Shown here piece by piece: positions 22,579-31,473 of a stretch of DNA of 64,000 bases; the stretch's first letter is position 1; the number at the start of each line of letters is the position of its first letter. The stretch is from Rhynchopus sp. YZ270_cl-10. Lineage: Eukaryota > Euglenozoa > Diplonemea > Diplonemida > Diplonemidae. The position numbers were made by a program, and so were the translations under genes. The stretch covers positions 1,426,001 through 1,490,000 of the forward strand of contig OZ037864.1 in the NCBI GenBank assembly GCA_964035575.1, given 5' to 3'. The notes beneath the pieces were generated by a model, which worked only from the letters and a program-made list of their open reading frames with translations, had not been told where the DNA came from and made no database searches.

Positions 22579-23904
22579 ATGTATCGGCACGCAGTACTTG
22601 CGTTGACAGTGGCGGCTGTGCACGGTGGGCACATTCCTGACCATCTTGTGATGCCACCCTTCCCACACACATACAACATGTCGCAATCAACGATGATCCA
22701 GACATGCCAAGCACCCGGCGGGAGTCTCGACTACCTGAAGGAGTGGGGTGTTGTGAGCTACGACTGGTCGAACAACGCGGCTGTGTGGCACGCAGACCAC
22801 CCAAACGACTGTGACGTGAAGATGGTGGAGCAAGCAGCGAAGGCAAAGGCAGCGGCACCAAACACACAAGTGTGGATCTACAGGAACCTTGTGCAGGCGT
22901 ACGCTGAGTTTGTCCAGGTGCGTGAGAAGCTGGAGGACCCTGCGTACGCAGGGTGGTTTATGAAGTTTGGTCCAAACAACAACGAGACGTCCACACCACG
23001 TTGCTCTGAGAACAGCAGAAACGAGACGCACTGCTCAGACCTGTTCCATTGGAAGGGTCAGCGTCCTGGTGGTGACTGTGGAGACATCATTCCTTGTGGT
23101 TGGTATGTGTTTGACCACAGGAATGAGTCGCTTCGGTCGTGGATTGTTGAGGAGTTCATCCTTGGCGACAAGCTTGGGCTGGGGAACGAGTCTGTGGATG
23201 GGTTTCTGTTTGACGACTGGTGGACTCTTGATGGACCCACAGAGACGAATGGATTCTTTGGGGGCACGAACCTGCCGCACAACGGAACTGAGATTGCAGA
23301 GATCCGTGGCAACTGGAGCATCACTGTGTGGGAATCACAGAAGCGCATCGCAGAGCAGAAGGGGTACACGTGGAGCAACGTGAACTGCAACCTCGACTAC
23401 CATTCTGGCTATGGTGGTTCTCCTGAAGACTTTGCTCTGTGCGGACTCGTGAAAACTGAGGGATACTTCCACGCGGACAACGTGAAGGGGACACCCGTGA
23501 AGGAGAAGGAGGTCACCGCCGCCAAGGGCCAATGTGCTGCATGGCTCTCTGCAGCATGCACCCCGACATCGGTGCTTCCTGAGATTCCAATCCTGATGTC
23601 CTTCACACGCAACGACGATGGAAAGCAGTTCCCCCTTCCTGCACCGCTGCAGGACATTGCGACGTTCCTTCTCGTTCGTGGTGCATATGCGTGGATGGGA
23701 TACGGGTGGCTGGGGTGCACCGACACGTACGAAAGACCAGATGCCCTGAAGCACGACTACGGCGAGCCTGTGGACAAGATTTGCTACGAGACCACGCCTG
23801 GTGTGTTCACGCGGAAGTGGTCCAAGGCGACCATCACACTGGACTGCAACACGTGGACTCCAAACATCACTCTTTCGGGAAGTGACGCACCGCTCGCGTT
23901 GTAA
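22579..23904 (+). CDS. Secreted glycoprotein of unknown function, tandem copy 2
   Basis: 441 aa, intronless, same signal peptide and domain content as the gene at 20577. Most of the coding DNA is identical to copy 1, but differences are clustered: around residues 131-137 (FGPNNNETS against FGDNVNTS), around 226-238 (FFGGTNLPHNGTEIAE against FFPGTDIVHNGTELAE), around 275-295 (DYHSGYGGSPEDFALC against DDRYGQGGSAEDFPEC) and the last residue (Leu against Phe). The flanks on both sides differ from copy 1. The pattern suggests gene conversion across most of the coding region with a few surface loops left free to differ. Function as for copy 1: unknown, secreted. Confidence 0.7.
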   Translation: MYRHAVLALTVAAVHGGHIPDHLVMPPFPHTYNMSQSTMIQTCQAPGGSLDYLKEWGVVSYDWSNNAAVWHADHPNDCDVKMVEQAAKAKAAAPNTQVWIYRNLVQAYAEFVQVREKLEDPAYAGWFMKFGPNNNETSTPRCSENSRNETHCSDLFHWKGQRPGGDCGDIIPCGWYVFDHRNESLRSWIVEEFILGDKLGLGNESVDGFLFDDWWTLDGPTETNGFFGGTNLPHNGTEIAEIRGNWSITVWESQKRIAEQKGYTWSNVNCNLDYHSGYGGSPEDFALCGLVKTEGYFHADNVKGTPVKEKEVTAAKGQCAAWLSAACTPTSVLPEIPILMSFTRNDDGKQFPLPAPLQDIATFLLVRGAYAWMGYGWLGCTDTYERPDALKHDYGEPVDKICYETTPGVFTRKWSKATITLDCNTWTPNITLSGSDAPLAL

Positions 23905-24662
23905 GGGAGTCCTTTGTGATGCTCTTCCCTGCACATTAGTATTTGGTGCGTATTTTTTTTTGGTATTTGTGTTCAGGTTGAATCGCCTGAACTGAAACAG
24001 CTTCTTCGAAGTTGACTCACATTTCTAGCGATTTGTTTGCAGATAACAGAAGTCTCCTGGATCATGCACATGTATTTTTTGTTGTTCTCTCTCCCGTGTG
24101 AGTTTGCCACTTTCTCTTTTTTGTTTTGTTTTTGCGACGTCGTCTTGCGCCCCTATCAGGTGAAGCCAGACGCAATGCGCGTCAGATGAGATGGTGTCAA
24201 AACCCTACGATTTTGTTTTGAAAAATGTCCCCCCTCCAAAAAAAATCCCCCCGTAACGCAACTTTTTAGTAAGATAACCCTTGTGAAGATGTCTGCCTTG
24301 AAAGCAACAAAAAGGCGTTCATATTTTTCATCTTTTCATAGGAGGTTTTTCTCTTTTCTCCTTGCATTCTGTTTCTCCTGAATTTGAAAGTCAAATAGAG
24401 GCAAGGTTTCCTTTTTTGCCCATCTCTTTGCTCCCCCGGTGTACTGGGCACGCACCAAAAGGTACACAGTCACGAGAGGGCCTTGCATGTCAGCTCTTCC
24501 TGTGGTCTGGCATGCCTACAATGATCATTCAAACACAACCCGCCACCCTTTCAAGGTGACCAAGCAGACGAGGCGTAGGTTCATCGTATACATAGGGTTC
24601 TACCTTTTCCATGGTCAGTGCCTGCCTCCCAGAGGCGTTTGCACTATCAACTTCACTTTTTC

Positions 24663-24692
24663 GATGTGCACAAGAGGCACATTCATTTTTTT
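24663..24692 (+). repeat. Short hairpin repeat, family A (ATGTGC type)
   Basis: ATGTGC / GCACAT around ACAAGAG, then TTCAT and a T-run. Only eight bases separate the end of this hairpin's T-run from the family-B hairpin at 24701. Confidence 0.45.
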
Positions 24693-24700
24693 TTTTTTTT

Positions 24701-24753
24701 CAGTGCTTGCTGTCCGCCGATGAACGGTGAGACGTTGGCACTTTTTCAACTTT
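24701..24753 (+). repeat. Short hairpin repeat, family B (two-tier stem)
   Basis: AGTGC (24702-24706) / GCACT (24738-24742) and CGCCG (24715-24719) / CGGTG (24725-24729) around ATGAA. Compared with 5132 the inner stem differs by one G-C to G-T change that keeps pairing. Confidence 0.45.
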
Positions 24754-25199
24754 CTTTTTTTTTTTTTGAAGATTTCTTTTTATTTTTAAAAGCCGAACCG
24801 ACGTCCCATCATCTCCTGTTTGACAGGTACCGTTTCCTTACCTTTCCCCCCCAGAAATACGAGCGAACGCAAAAACAGAACCGATTTACTGCCAGCAGAT
24901 CCCTCACACAGTGGTGACTGTCTATGGCAGTTACACTGGTCCAAATTTTTCAAAAAAAAAAGAAAAAAAAAAAAGAAGAGGGGAAAAAAAGAGGTGACGA
25001 ACCGCGAGAGGCTTAGGTTCATCTTATAAACATTTCTTTGCTTTTTCAACATGTGTGTGTGCACAGCCTCCCCTCCTCTGTGAAGGCAATGCAAATGCTC
25101 GTCACAGTTCGTTCAACGCGGAGAACGGTGTCTGCAGACAGACATACACTTCAAGTTGACAACCCTCAACGTTTTGCTTCAAGAACATTCAAAAAGGGA

Positions 25200-25247
25200 C
25201 AGTGGACCTTGCACAAGCAACTACACTACCCCAACAACTCTTCAAAA
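25200..25247 (+). repeat. Short repeat, family C (copy 3)
   Basis: CAGTGGACCTTGCACAAGCA then ACTACACTACCCCAACAAC. A shortened relative of 11694-11752. Confidence 0.4.
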
Positions 25248-25431
25248 AAAACGTTTTTTTTTTTTTTTTTGTCATTCTCCCCCACAGCGAAACCACCGCC
25301 TTTCCTTGACGTTGCACAACTCTAACATTTTTTTTTTCCCACACGACCCTTACTTCACCACCCAATCCCCCACCACCACCCCCCCTCCCCCAAGGAACCG
25401 ACGTGGGGTGGAGGGTTCTAATCACAGCACA

Positions 25432-26583
25432 ATGTCCAACCCTAGGCCGGCCGCACGCCCCGTGGTTGTGACCGACAAGCCTCCTCCGGCTGCGACAATT
25501 AAGTCCAATCTGAAGCCACCTGTTTCAACGGCAAACCTCTTCGACCCTAAGGACCTGGCACCCGAGGACCGCATCACCTCTTCATGCAACAAGCCGTGGC
25601 CCTACAGCACCGGCAAGATCGACCTACGCGACCCCATCGTCACCGGCTCATTCCACATCATAGGTGTCAACTACTCACGCTACGAAAACGCAAAGTCTGT
25701 ACCGCACATCATCGATAAGTTCCACCTCGCCATCTACGACGACATCACCTCAGAGGTAGGCGGCGGCACGCGCCCCTCCGACATCGTCATCAAAATCACC
25801 CCAGGCACCATCGACAACGTGGTCCTACACTACCACACTGAGACCGACGGCATCAAAGTCCCGGTACGCAGTCCTAAACTGGTCGACGCTATGTGGCGCA
25901 TGAAGGTCGACTACTGCATCCGAGCCAGAGACGCGCAGAGACAACAACAGATTGCGATGGCGATGTACTCCGCTTTGAACAGCGAATACAACATGGCGGT
26001 CAAGACTGCTGGGGCATATGCACGGTATCTCGACGAAGGGCACGACGTCACGAAGGTACGCATTGTACCAGGCGGCAACAAGGAGAAGGCATCCGACGCA
26101 CGACAGGCATCTCCTTTGGCAACCACACCTGCACCACTTCGGCCTGGACTGCCTTCACCTGCACGGAGCCTTGCTATGCCTGCGAAGGAGGTGATGCCTG
26201 CAGTGCCTAGGGGGCTCATCCCACCACCCCTGCCGAAGAGGAGTAGTAGTATACGGAGTGTGCAGTCGTCCCCTAGGCGGCATCTGGCGGCAGCAGAGGC
26301 AGCGTACGCAGCAAAGTGTCCTGCAGTAGATTATGCAGTGCAAGCGCAGGCGGCTGCCGCAGTCGCCAACGAAGCCGCCTCAGCAGCCACAGCTGCAGCA
26401 GAAGTTCGCCAAGCCCCCCTCCCGCCAGTAGGCGGCCTCTCAGCCACCCCGTCGCTCTCATACGCTGCGATGATGAACGACATCAGAAAGGACCTCGAGT
26501 TGGAGAAGCTGGAGGCAGAAATACGTAGTGAGCGTCTCGCTATACAGGAGTCGCTGCAGGCGGCGACCTATGCGCATGGATAG
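25432..26583 (+). CDS. Unrecognised intronless protein, Pro-rich head and Ala-rich helical tail
   Basis: 383 aa. The ATG at 25432 follows CACAGCACA; the frame is open upstream but that part is low-complexity and not used. Residues 1 to about 45 are Pro/Ala-rich. About 46-205 look folded, with alternating strands (TGSFHIIGVNYSRYE, FHLAIYDDITSEV, DIVIKITPGTIDNVVLHYHT) and a helix containing DAQRQQQIAMAMYSAL. About 210-290 is a basic Ser/Pro linker and 290-383 an Ala-rich helix ending in charged heptads (LELEKLEAEIRSERLAIQES), probably a coiled coil. No signal peptide or membrane segment. I do not recognise the family. Codon use is GC-rich, like its neighbours. Confidence 0.6.
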   Translation: MSNPRPAARPVVVTDKPPPAATIKSNLKPPVSTANLFDPKDLAPEDRITSSCNKPWPYSTGKIDLRDPIVTGSFHIIGVNYSRYENAKSVPHIIDKFHLAIYDDITSEVGGGTRPSDIVIKITPGTIDNVVLHYHTETDGIKVPVRSPKLVDAMWRMKVDYCIRARDAQRQQQIAMAMYSALNSEYNMAVKTAGAYARYLDEGHDVTKVRIVPGGNKEKASDARQASPLATTPAPLRPGLPSPARSLAMPAKEVMPAVPRGLIPPPLPKRSSSIRSVQSSPRRHLAAAEAAYAAKCPAVDYAVQAQAAAAVANEAASAATAAAEVRQAPLPPVGGLSATPSLSYAAMMNDIRKDLELEKLEAEIRSERLAIQESLQAATYAHG

Positions 26584-26709
26584 TGGGAAGAAGAGGAGGA
26601 GGAAGAAGAAAAGAACATTTTTTTAAGCGTATTTTTTGTTAGAGATATTTAGATAATTTGAAAAATTCGCAAGAAAAAAAAATTAAAAACAGAGTTTCCG
26701 CCAAGGTGT

Positions 26710-26800
26710 ACCGGGGTGTACTTTGGTACACCCCAATATTTTTCCAGGAAAAAATTGGATTTTTACAGGGATTCGGGGTGTACCAAAGTACACCCCGAGA
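26710..26800. repeat. Two oppositely oriented perfect hairpins
   Basis: GGGGTGTAC-TTTG-GTACACCCC near 26712-26733 and CGGGGTGTAC-CAAA-GTACACCCCG near 26775-26798. The loops are reverse complements of each other, so the pair is also an inverted repeat. It lies about 130 bp after the stop codon of the preceding gene. Confidence 0.6.
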
Positions 26801-27022
26801 AAAATGGGGTTTTAAGAGGTTGTAGATGACCCCCCGTGGTCATGTGACCCCACCGTGCAGAGCGTTTGGCTCGCTGTGTCAAAAGAAGTGGAAGAAAAGG
26901 GGGGTAAAATCTAGGGGAAAAAGAAAAAAAAAAAAGTAGCGTACCGTGCGCCTGCGGCGCTGTGTTGCTGGCTATTTGATGTTGCTATATTATCATTGAC
27001 ACTTCTGTGTATTGCCCCCTTT

Positions 27023-27290
27023 TTAAAGGAGGCTTCGGTGCAAGCGACGAATGCATTCACTTTCTACTACATGTCCCAACGGGATCCCTCTCATCACTCT
27101 CACAAGACTCCTTACCTTTCCCCATTGTCTCCTTGATTCCGCTTCCACCTCCTCCTCCAGCCGAAGTGATGCCCGTATCGCCTCGTCAACCGTGGGAGGG
27201 GTCTCCTTCTTGACCAAGACAAGTCGGCTCTGCCGCAGCATTGGCAACTTTTTGGGTTTTAGCACCAGCTTTGATAGCAACCATGTTAAA
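27023..27290 (-). other. Coding-like relic on the minus strand
   Basis: An 85-codon minus-strand frame with a charged helical segment (TVDEAIRASLRLEEEVEAES) stands out from AT-rich surroundings. There is no partner exon and no recognised family. It could be a gene fragment or part of an element. Confidence 0.2.
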
Positions 27291-27939
27291 CTTCACAGCT
27301 GGTTTGTTTGGAGGTCGGGGGTGGAAGCTTCACAAGGTAAAGGAGTCTTGTGAGAGGGTGATGGTATTTGCTTTTTTCATTGCATGGCGCTACACAGTGA
27401 TTACAGTGCTGCAGAGATGCGCCACATATCTGCAGCCCAGTGGAAGTGACACCTCAACCGGTAGTGAGCGTATCTCGCGCCTCCCCTTCTTCCCTTTCAA
27501 CCCTTCCCAAAATATTTTTTTGGAGCACCCCCGCACGCTTCGCCTCTCTACCTGTGTCTGCCAGGGAGGCGCGCGCGAAGCGCGCGACGACCGCTTTTTC
27601 GGGGAGAAAAAAAATTTTTTTGGGGGTCATTTTCATGGTACACCCCAATTTCTGAAACCCCAAATCCTGGCGGAAACCCTGAAAAAGCAAAAAAAAAAAA
27701 AAAAAGAAATAAAAACGACATAAAAAAAATCCATAAAAACTTAAGATGGAGAGAACCGTCCATAACCTACTCATTGTTTCGTGCGTGAAAAGATGCCCCC
27801 GTTCGTTTCAATTTTGTAAATAGAGCCCACTTTGTTTTTACAGGTGACTTATGCACGAGGGAGGCTTAGGGTTCATCTTCAACTTTTCTCTTTTATATAC
27901 ATCCCCCTCCTTTTCTCCTGTACACCTCTTTGTGCTTTT

Positions 27940-27985
27940 GATGACCAAGCACCCGAGGCTTGGGCACATCTGACCTACTTTTTCT
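27940..27985 (+). repeat. Short hairpin repeat, family A with compensated stem
   Basis: CCAAGC (27945-27950), loop ACCCGAG, GCTTGG (27958-27963). Relative to 10881 the T-A pair became C-G, with both arms changed. Confidence 0.5.
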
Positions 27986-28409
27986 ATTTTTTTTTTCTTT
28001 TTCGGTTCAGGGACAAACACTTTCCCCTGAAGCCAACTGTTTACTGAGTGAAAGACTCCATTTTTTGCTCTTTTTTTGTTGTACATTTCCTGCGATCAGC
28101 ACTCCTGCTAAAGTGCTTTAGAGGACTATCGGTCTACGTGACGTGCGTTTTCGTGTAAAATTCACAGGACGCACAAACACACATTGTGCCGTTCACGTTC
28201 TCTTGCACACCATTTGCAGTGCTGAGGTGTGGCAGAGTACTTGCAAGGCGACGCTCTCTCTCTCTCTCTACGTCTCCCTCTGCGCTAACAACGTCACTTC
28301 TTGGAGTGACGTCCTCCCGAACGTTTTTTTTTTCCTCTCTCTTTTACTTTGAGATCTGTACTAGGCTGTTTTTTTTTTTTTTTTTTTTGTGCTTTACGTT
28401 TTGTATTAT

Positions 28410-28670
28410 TGAGGTGATCCAGCGCACACTTTTCCACACTTTTTCACACCGTGAAAACGTGTGAAACCAAGGTGAAAATGTGTGAAACCAAGTGAAAATA
28501 TGTGAAACCAAGTGAAAATGTGTGAAATTATGTGAAAATGTGTGAAACCAAGTGAAAATGTGTGAAACCATGTGAAAATGTGTGAAACCAAGTGAAAATG
28601 TGTGAAATTATGTGAAAATGTGTGAAACCAAGTGAAAATGTGTGAAAAAGCGTGAGACTGGATCACCTCA
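28410..28670. mobile_element. MITE with an internal 20-bp minisatellite
   Basis: TIRs TGAGGTGATCCAG (28410-28422) and CTGGATCACCTCA (28658-28670). ATTAT flanks both sides (28405-28409 and 28671-28675), a possible target duplication. The interior (about 28449-28650) is about ten tandem copies of GTGTGAAACCAAGTGAAAAT with variants carrying TTATG in place of CCAAG. No coding capacity. Confidence 0.7.
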
Positions 28671-29048
28671 ATTATTGCGTGTGCTTATGCACCCCGTTGC
28701 TGTTGTATTGTATTGCGTTGTTGGCAACGGCTGGCCTTTACACGAATCTCAGAAAAACCTATATTTCGCCATGCAGGCGAACATATTCTACCCGGATCTA
28801 TGGGGGATACGTTTTTGTGCCTGCGTCCGTAGAGTCGTTTTGCACGCATAACTTATGTTTTCTATCACAATCATGTGAGTGTTCCGTCCCTTCCCTCTTC
28901 CCACATACTTGTACAAGAATTGCCTGAATTAGAGTTTCGGAACTGCTGTTACCACCCCTGTGGCGTCCCCCTTTCATTTGCGAACCCCTCTTCCCGAAGC
29001 AAGGAATCACAATATACAGCGTGCATTTTTGGTGCGGTGGGTATTTGG

Positions 29049-29479
29049 CATGGATGTCCAAAGTACTTGAAGTATATCAAGTACTTGATCCCCAAAAAAA
29101 CCCAATACTTGATACTTCAAGTACTTGACACCCTATTTTTTTTTCTAGTACTTTTTTACTTGTTCTCCCTCTGTCAAGTACTTTTTTCACAAAAAAAACA
29201 TCAAGTACTTGATCAAGTACAAAAAAAAAGTGGGTACTTGATCAAGTACTTGACGTTTTTTTTTGGGAAAACAAGTACTTGACAGACGCTGCCAGAGGGT
29301 AAAAAAGTAAAAAAGTACGAGAAAAAAAAATAGGGTATCAAGTACTTGATTTATGTCAAGTACTTGATCAATCTTCAAGTACTTGACTGTCATTTTGAGA
29401 GGAAAAAAAAGGGGGGTCAAGTACTTCAAGTACCATAAAAAATCCGAAAAAAGTACTTCAAGTACTTTGGACATCCATG
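29049..29479. mobile_element. 431-bp MITE packed with the palindrome CAAGTACTTG
   Basis: TIRs begin CATGGATGTCCAAAGTACTT (29049) and end with the exact reverse complement at 29479. The 6-bp sequence ATTTGG occurs directly outside each end (29043-29048 and 29480-29485), a clean target duplication. The interior holds well over ten copies of the self-complementary word CAAGTACTTG or its halves, separated by T- or A-runs. Superfamily not identified; a 6-bp duplication does not fit Tc1/mariner or PIF. Confidence 0.75.
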
Positions 29480-29485
29480 ATTTGG

Positions 29486-29916
29486 CTCATCGTGCCAGCT
29501 TTTTCTTTTTCTATGGGCCCCTGCTTTGCCCATTGTTGAGTACGCTCATTGGTGAGGGTGTGCGAACTGGCTGCATCAGCAGACTGCACTCTTTTACCAC
29601 ACTCACGTCACAGCACCCCTTTCGGTGCACCTGCTCATCACATCTCTGTTTGTTGCTATTGCAAAACCCCTTCTCCCTCCCTCCAAGCCCCTCCCCGACC
29701 TGTAGTCGAAGAAAAGACGCTCAATATTTTGAACCATGACCCAACGTCCCAACCCCGTCCTCCCTTCATGCGTTTATGCGTTCATGTGTTCGCCCAGACA
29801 ATACACAATACACAGCACCTCGGCACACATCCGTCGCACATTGATGTCACTCTTGTGATCTGTCGTTTCTCTTTTTCTCGCCCCCCCCTTATCTTCCCTT
29901 TTTCAACCCTTTTTGA
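29486..29916. other. Spacer upstream of the TMEM65-GAF gene
   Basis: C/T-rich, with no gene or repeat family recognised. Confidence 0.5.
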
Positions 29917-31473
29917 ATGTCGTCGCTGTACAGAGCGTGCCCGTTGCTGCTGTCGAGGAGGGTGTTTGGGGTGTCGCGAAATCATGTTCAGTCACTTCGG
30001 ATGCAGACAACCATAGGGACGAATTTGGGTAGGGCAACGGTCGCCCGACGGATGTACTGCACTGCAGCAGAGGTACGACATACGCAGACGCAGACTGGGG
30101 ATGACAAAGAGAAGGGCAACGGAAGCAGCGGCAAGGGAGCAGGCGGGACTGGGGGTGCGGGGGCTGAGGACGCTGAAGAGCCTCTCTCCTCAAAGGTGAA
30201 GTGGCGGCACTTCTTCGCATGCGCCATGCCGATGGTCGGGTTTGGGGCGATGGACAACACCATTATGATACACGCAGGGGACATGATAGACAACTTCTTC
30301 GGACACTATCTGCGGTTCACCCTTGTTGCTGCTGCATTTGGCCAGGTATCCCCCCCTCCCCTCCTCTCCCCCCTCCCCTTTTTCCACCCCACCTTTTTCA
30401 TTTCTCTTCACACACACACACTCTCTCAGCTCTTCAGCGACGTGGCTGGGGTGATGTGTGGTGGTACTGTTGAAGCCTTTGCTGCGCGTTGTGGCTTCAC
30501 TTCGCCACGCATGACGAGCGCACAACGCTCTATGAGGAGCACACGCCTGCTGGGCACGCTAGGCTCTGCGATAGGTGTGATGGTGGGGTGCTGCCTGGGG
30601 ATGGGCAACCTCTTCTTCCTCGACCTCGAGAAGGCAGAGCGCATGAAGCAGGCCGAGAAGATGCGCTCGCTCTTCGACGCCATCATCTCCGAGGGCTGGG
30701 AACTCGTCAACTGCGACCGCTGCACGCTGTACCTACTGGCAGACCTCACAAAGCCCGCCAGCGAAGAGGTGGCGGACCCGACACACCTCTTCACCATGGT
30801 GCGGCACGGCGTGTACCCGACACAGGAGGAGCTGGAGGCTGCGTTCAAATACGCAACAGGGTTGGTATGTCGAGCAAGTAGTAGTGATAATCACCCAAAA
30901 CACCCCACAGGACCCGCAGGACTGCCCCGATGTCAAGACCGAGCAGCTCGCAGTTGTGTTGAAAAGCCTTGGTTGGGAGGCAAAACGCGTGGCGCAAATG
31001 CTGCCTGACGTTGAGGAGCTGACGTACGACGAGTTTGGCGAGTACATGACGGCACACCTCGTACAGGTATGCACACAACCACACCACACAACCACGGCCA
31101 CCTACAGGACCAATGCAGTGTACCCCTTCGCAGAGACGGCACAAAGTGGCACGTCGTGCAGACGGGTGAGGCACTTAACGTTGCAGATGTGTATGCGGAC
31201 AACCGCTTCAAGGATACACGCTTCTCGGACAACGTGAGTGGCTACCAGTCGCGCAGCATCCTGGTTGGGCCCGTGAAGGACAGACACGGCAAGGTCATCG
31301 GGCTCGTCGAAATGATAAACAAACTCTCATCCGTCACCACCACACACGCCGAAGGTGAGATGTCCGGCCTTGAGGTGACAAAGTTCTCAGATGAGGACGA
31401 GAAGCTGCTTCACCTCATGTGTGCACACTGCGCTACCTTCATCTCCCATGTCATGGGTCAAGGCGAACAATGA
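29917..31473 (+). CDS. TMEM65-domain membrane protein fused to a C-terminal GAF domain
   Basis: Exons 29917-30345, 30430-30864, 30911-31066 and 31108-31473, all phase 0 (461 aa). Residues 1-47 are Arg/Ser-rich with no acid residues until past residue 50, a mitochondrial-type presequence. About 95-215 match TMEM65 (MPMVGFGAMDNTIMIHAGDMID, AAAFGQLFSDVAGVMCGGTVE, LGSAIGVMVGCCLGMGNLFFLD), with three hydrophobic segments. About 220-455 read as a GAF domain (LFDAIISEGWELVNCDRCTLYLL ... VQTGEALNVADVYADNRFKD ... GYQSRSILVGPVKDRHGKVIGLVEMINK), interrupted by a helical, acidic insert of about 50 residues in exon 3. Animal TMEM65 is an inner mitochondrial membrane protein linked to sodium-calcium exchange; GAF domains bind cyclic nucleotides or other small ligands. 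Ligand-regulated transport is an inference. Confidence 0.8.

Larger units (their letters stand above)
23905..25431. other. Gene-free spacer dense in short hairpin repeats
   Basis: In order: family D (24438-24490), A (24553-24596), B (24616-24660), A (24663-24692), B (24701-24753), A (24993-25035) and C (25200-25247). Five of these fall within about 320 bp (24438-24753). The last 60 bp before the next gene are C-rich with CACAG, a possible acceptor, just before the ATG. Confidence 0.55.
26584..28404. other. Spacer with hairpins and a possible relic
   Basis: Contains paired GTACACC hairpins (26710-26800), a mixed-composition stretch at 27023-27290, the hairpin GCGCGCGCG-AA-GCGCGCG near 27570, and family-A repeats at 27842 and 27940. 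No intact gene. Confidence 0.5.

Noticed and set aside
28449-28650. CRISPR-like array (20-bp repeats)
   Set aside because: The units are directly tandem without unique spacers, lie inside TIRs and the context is eukaryotic; it is a minisatellite.
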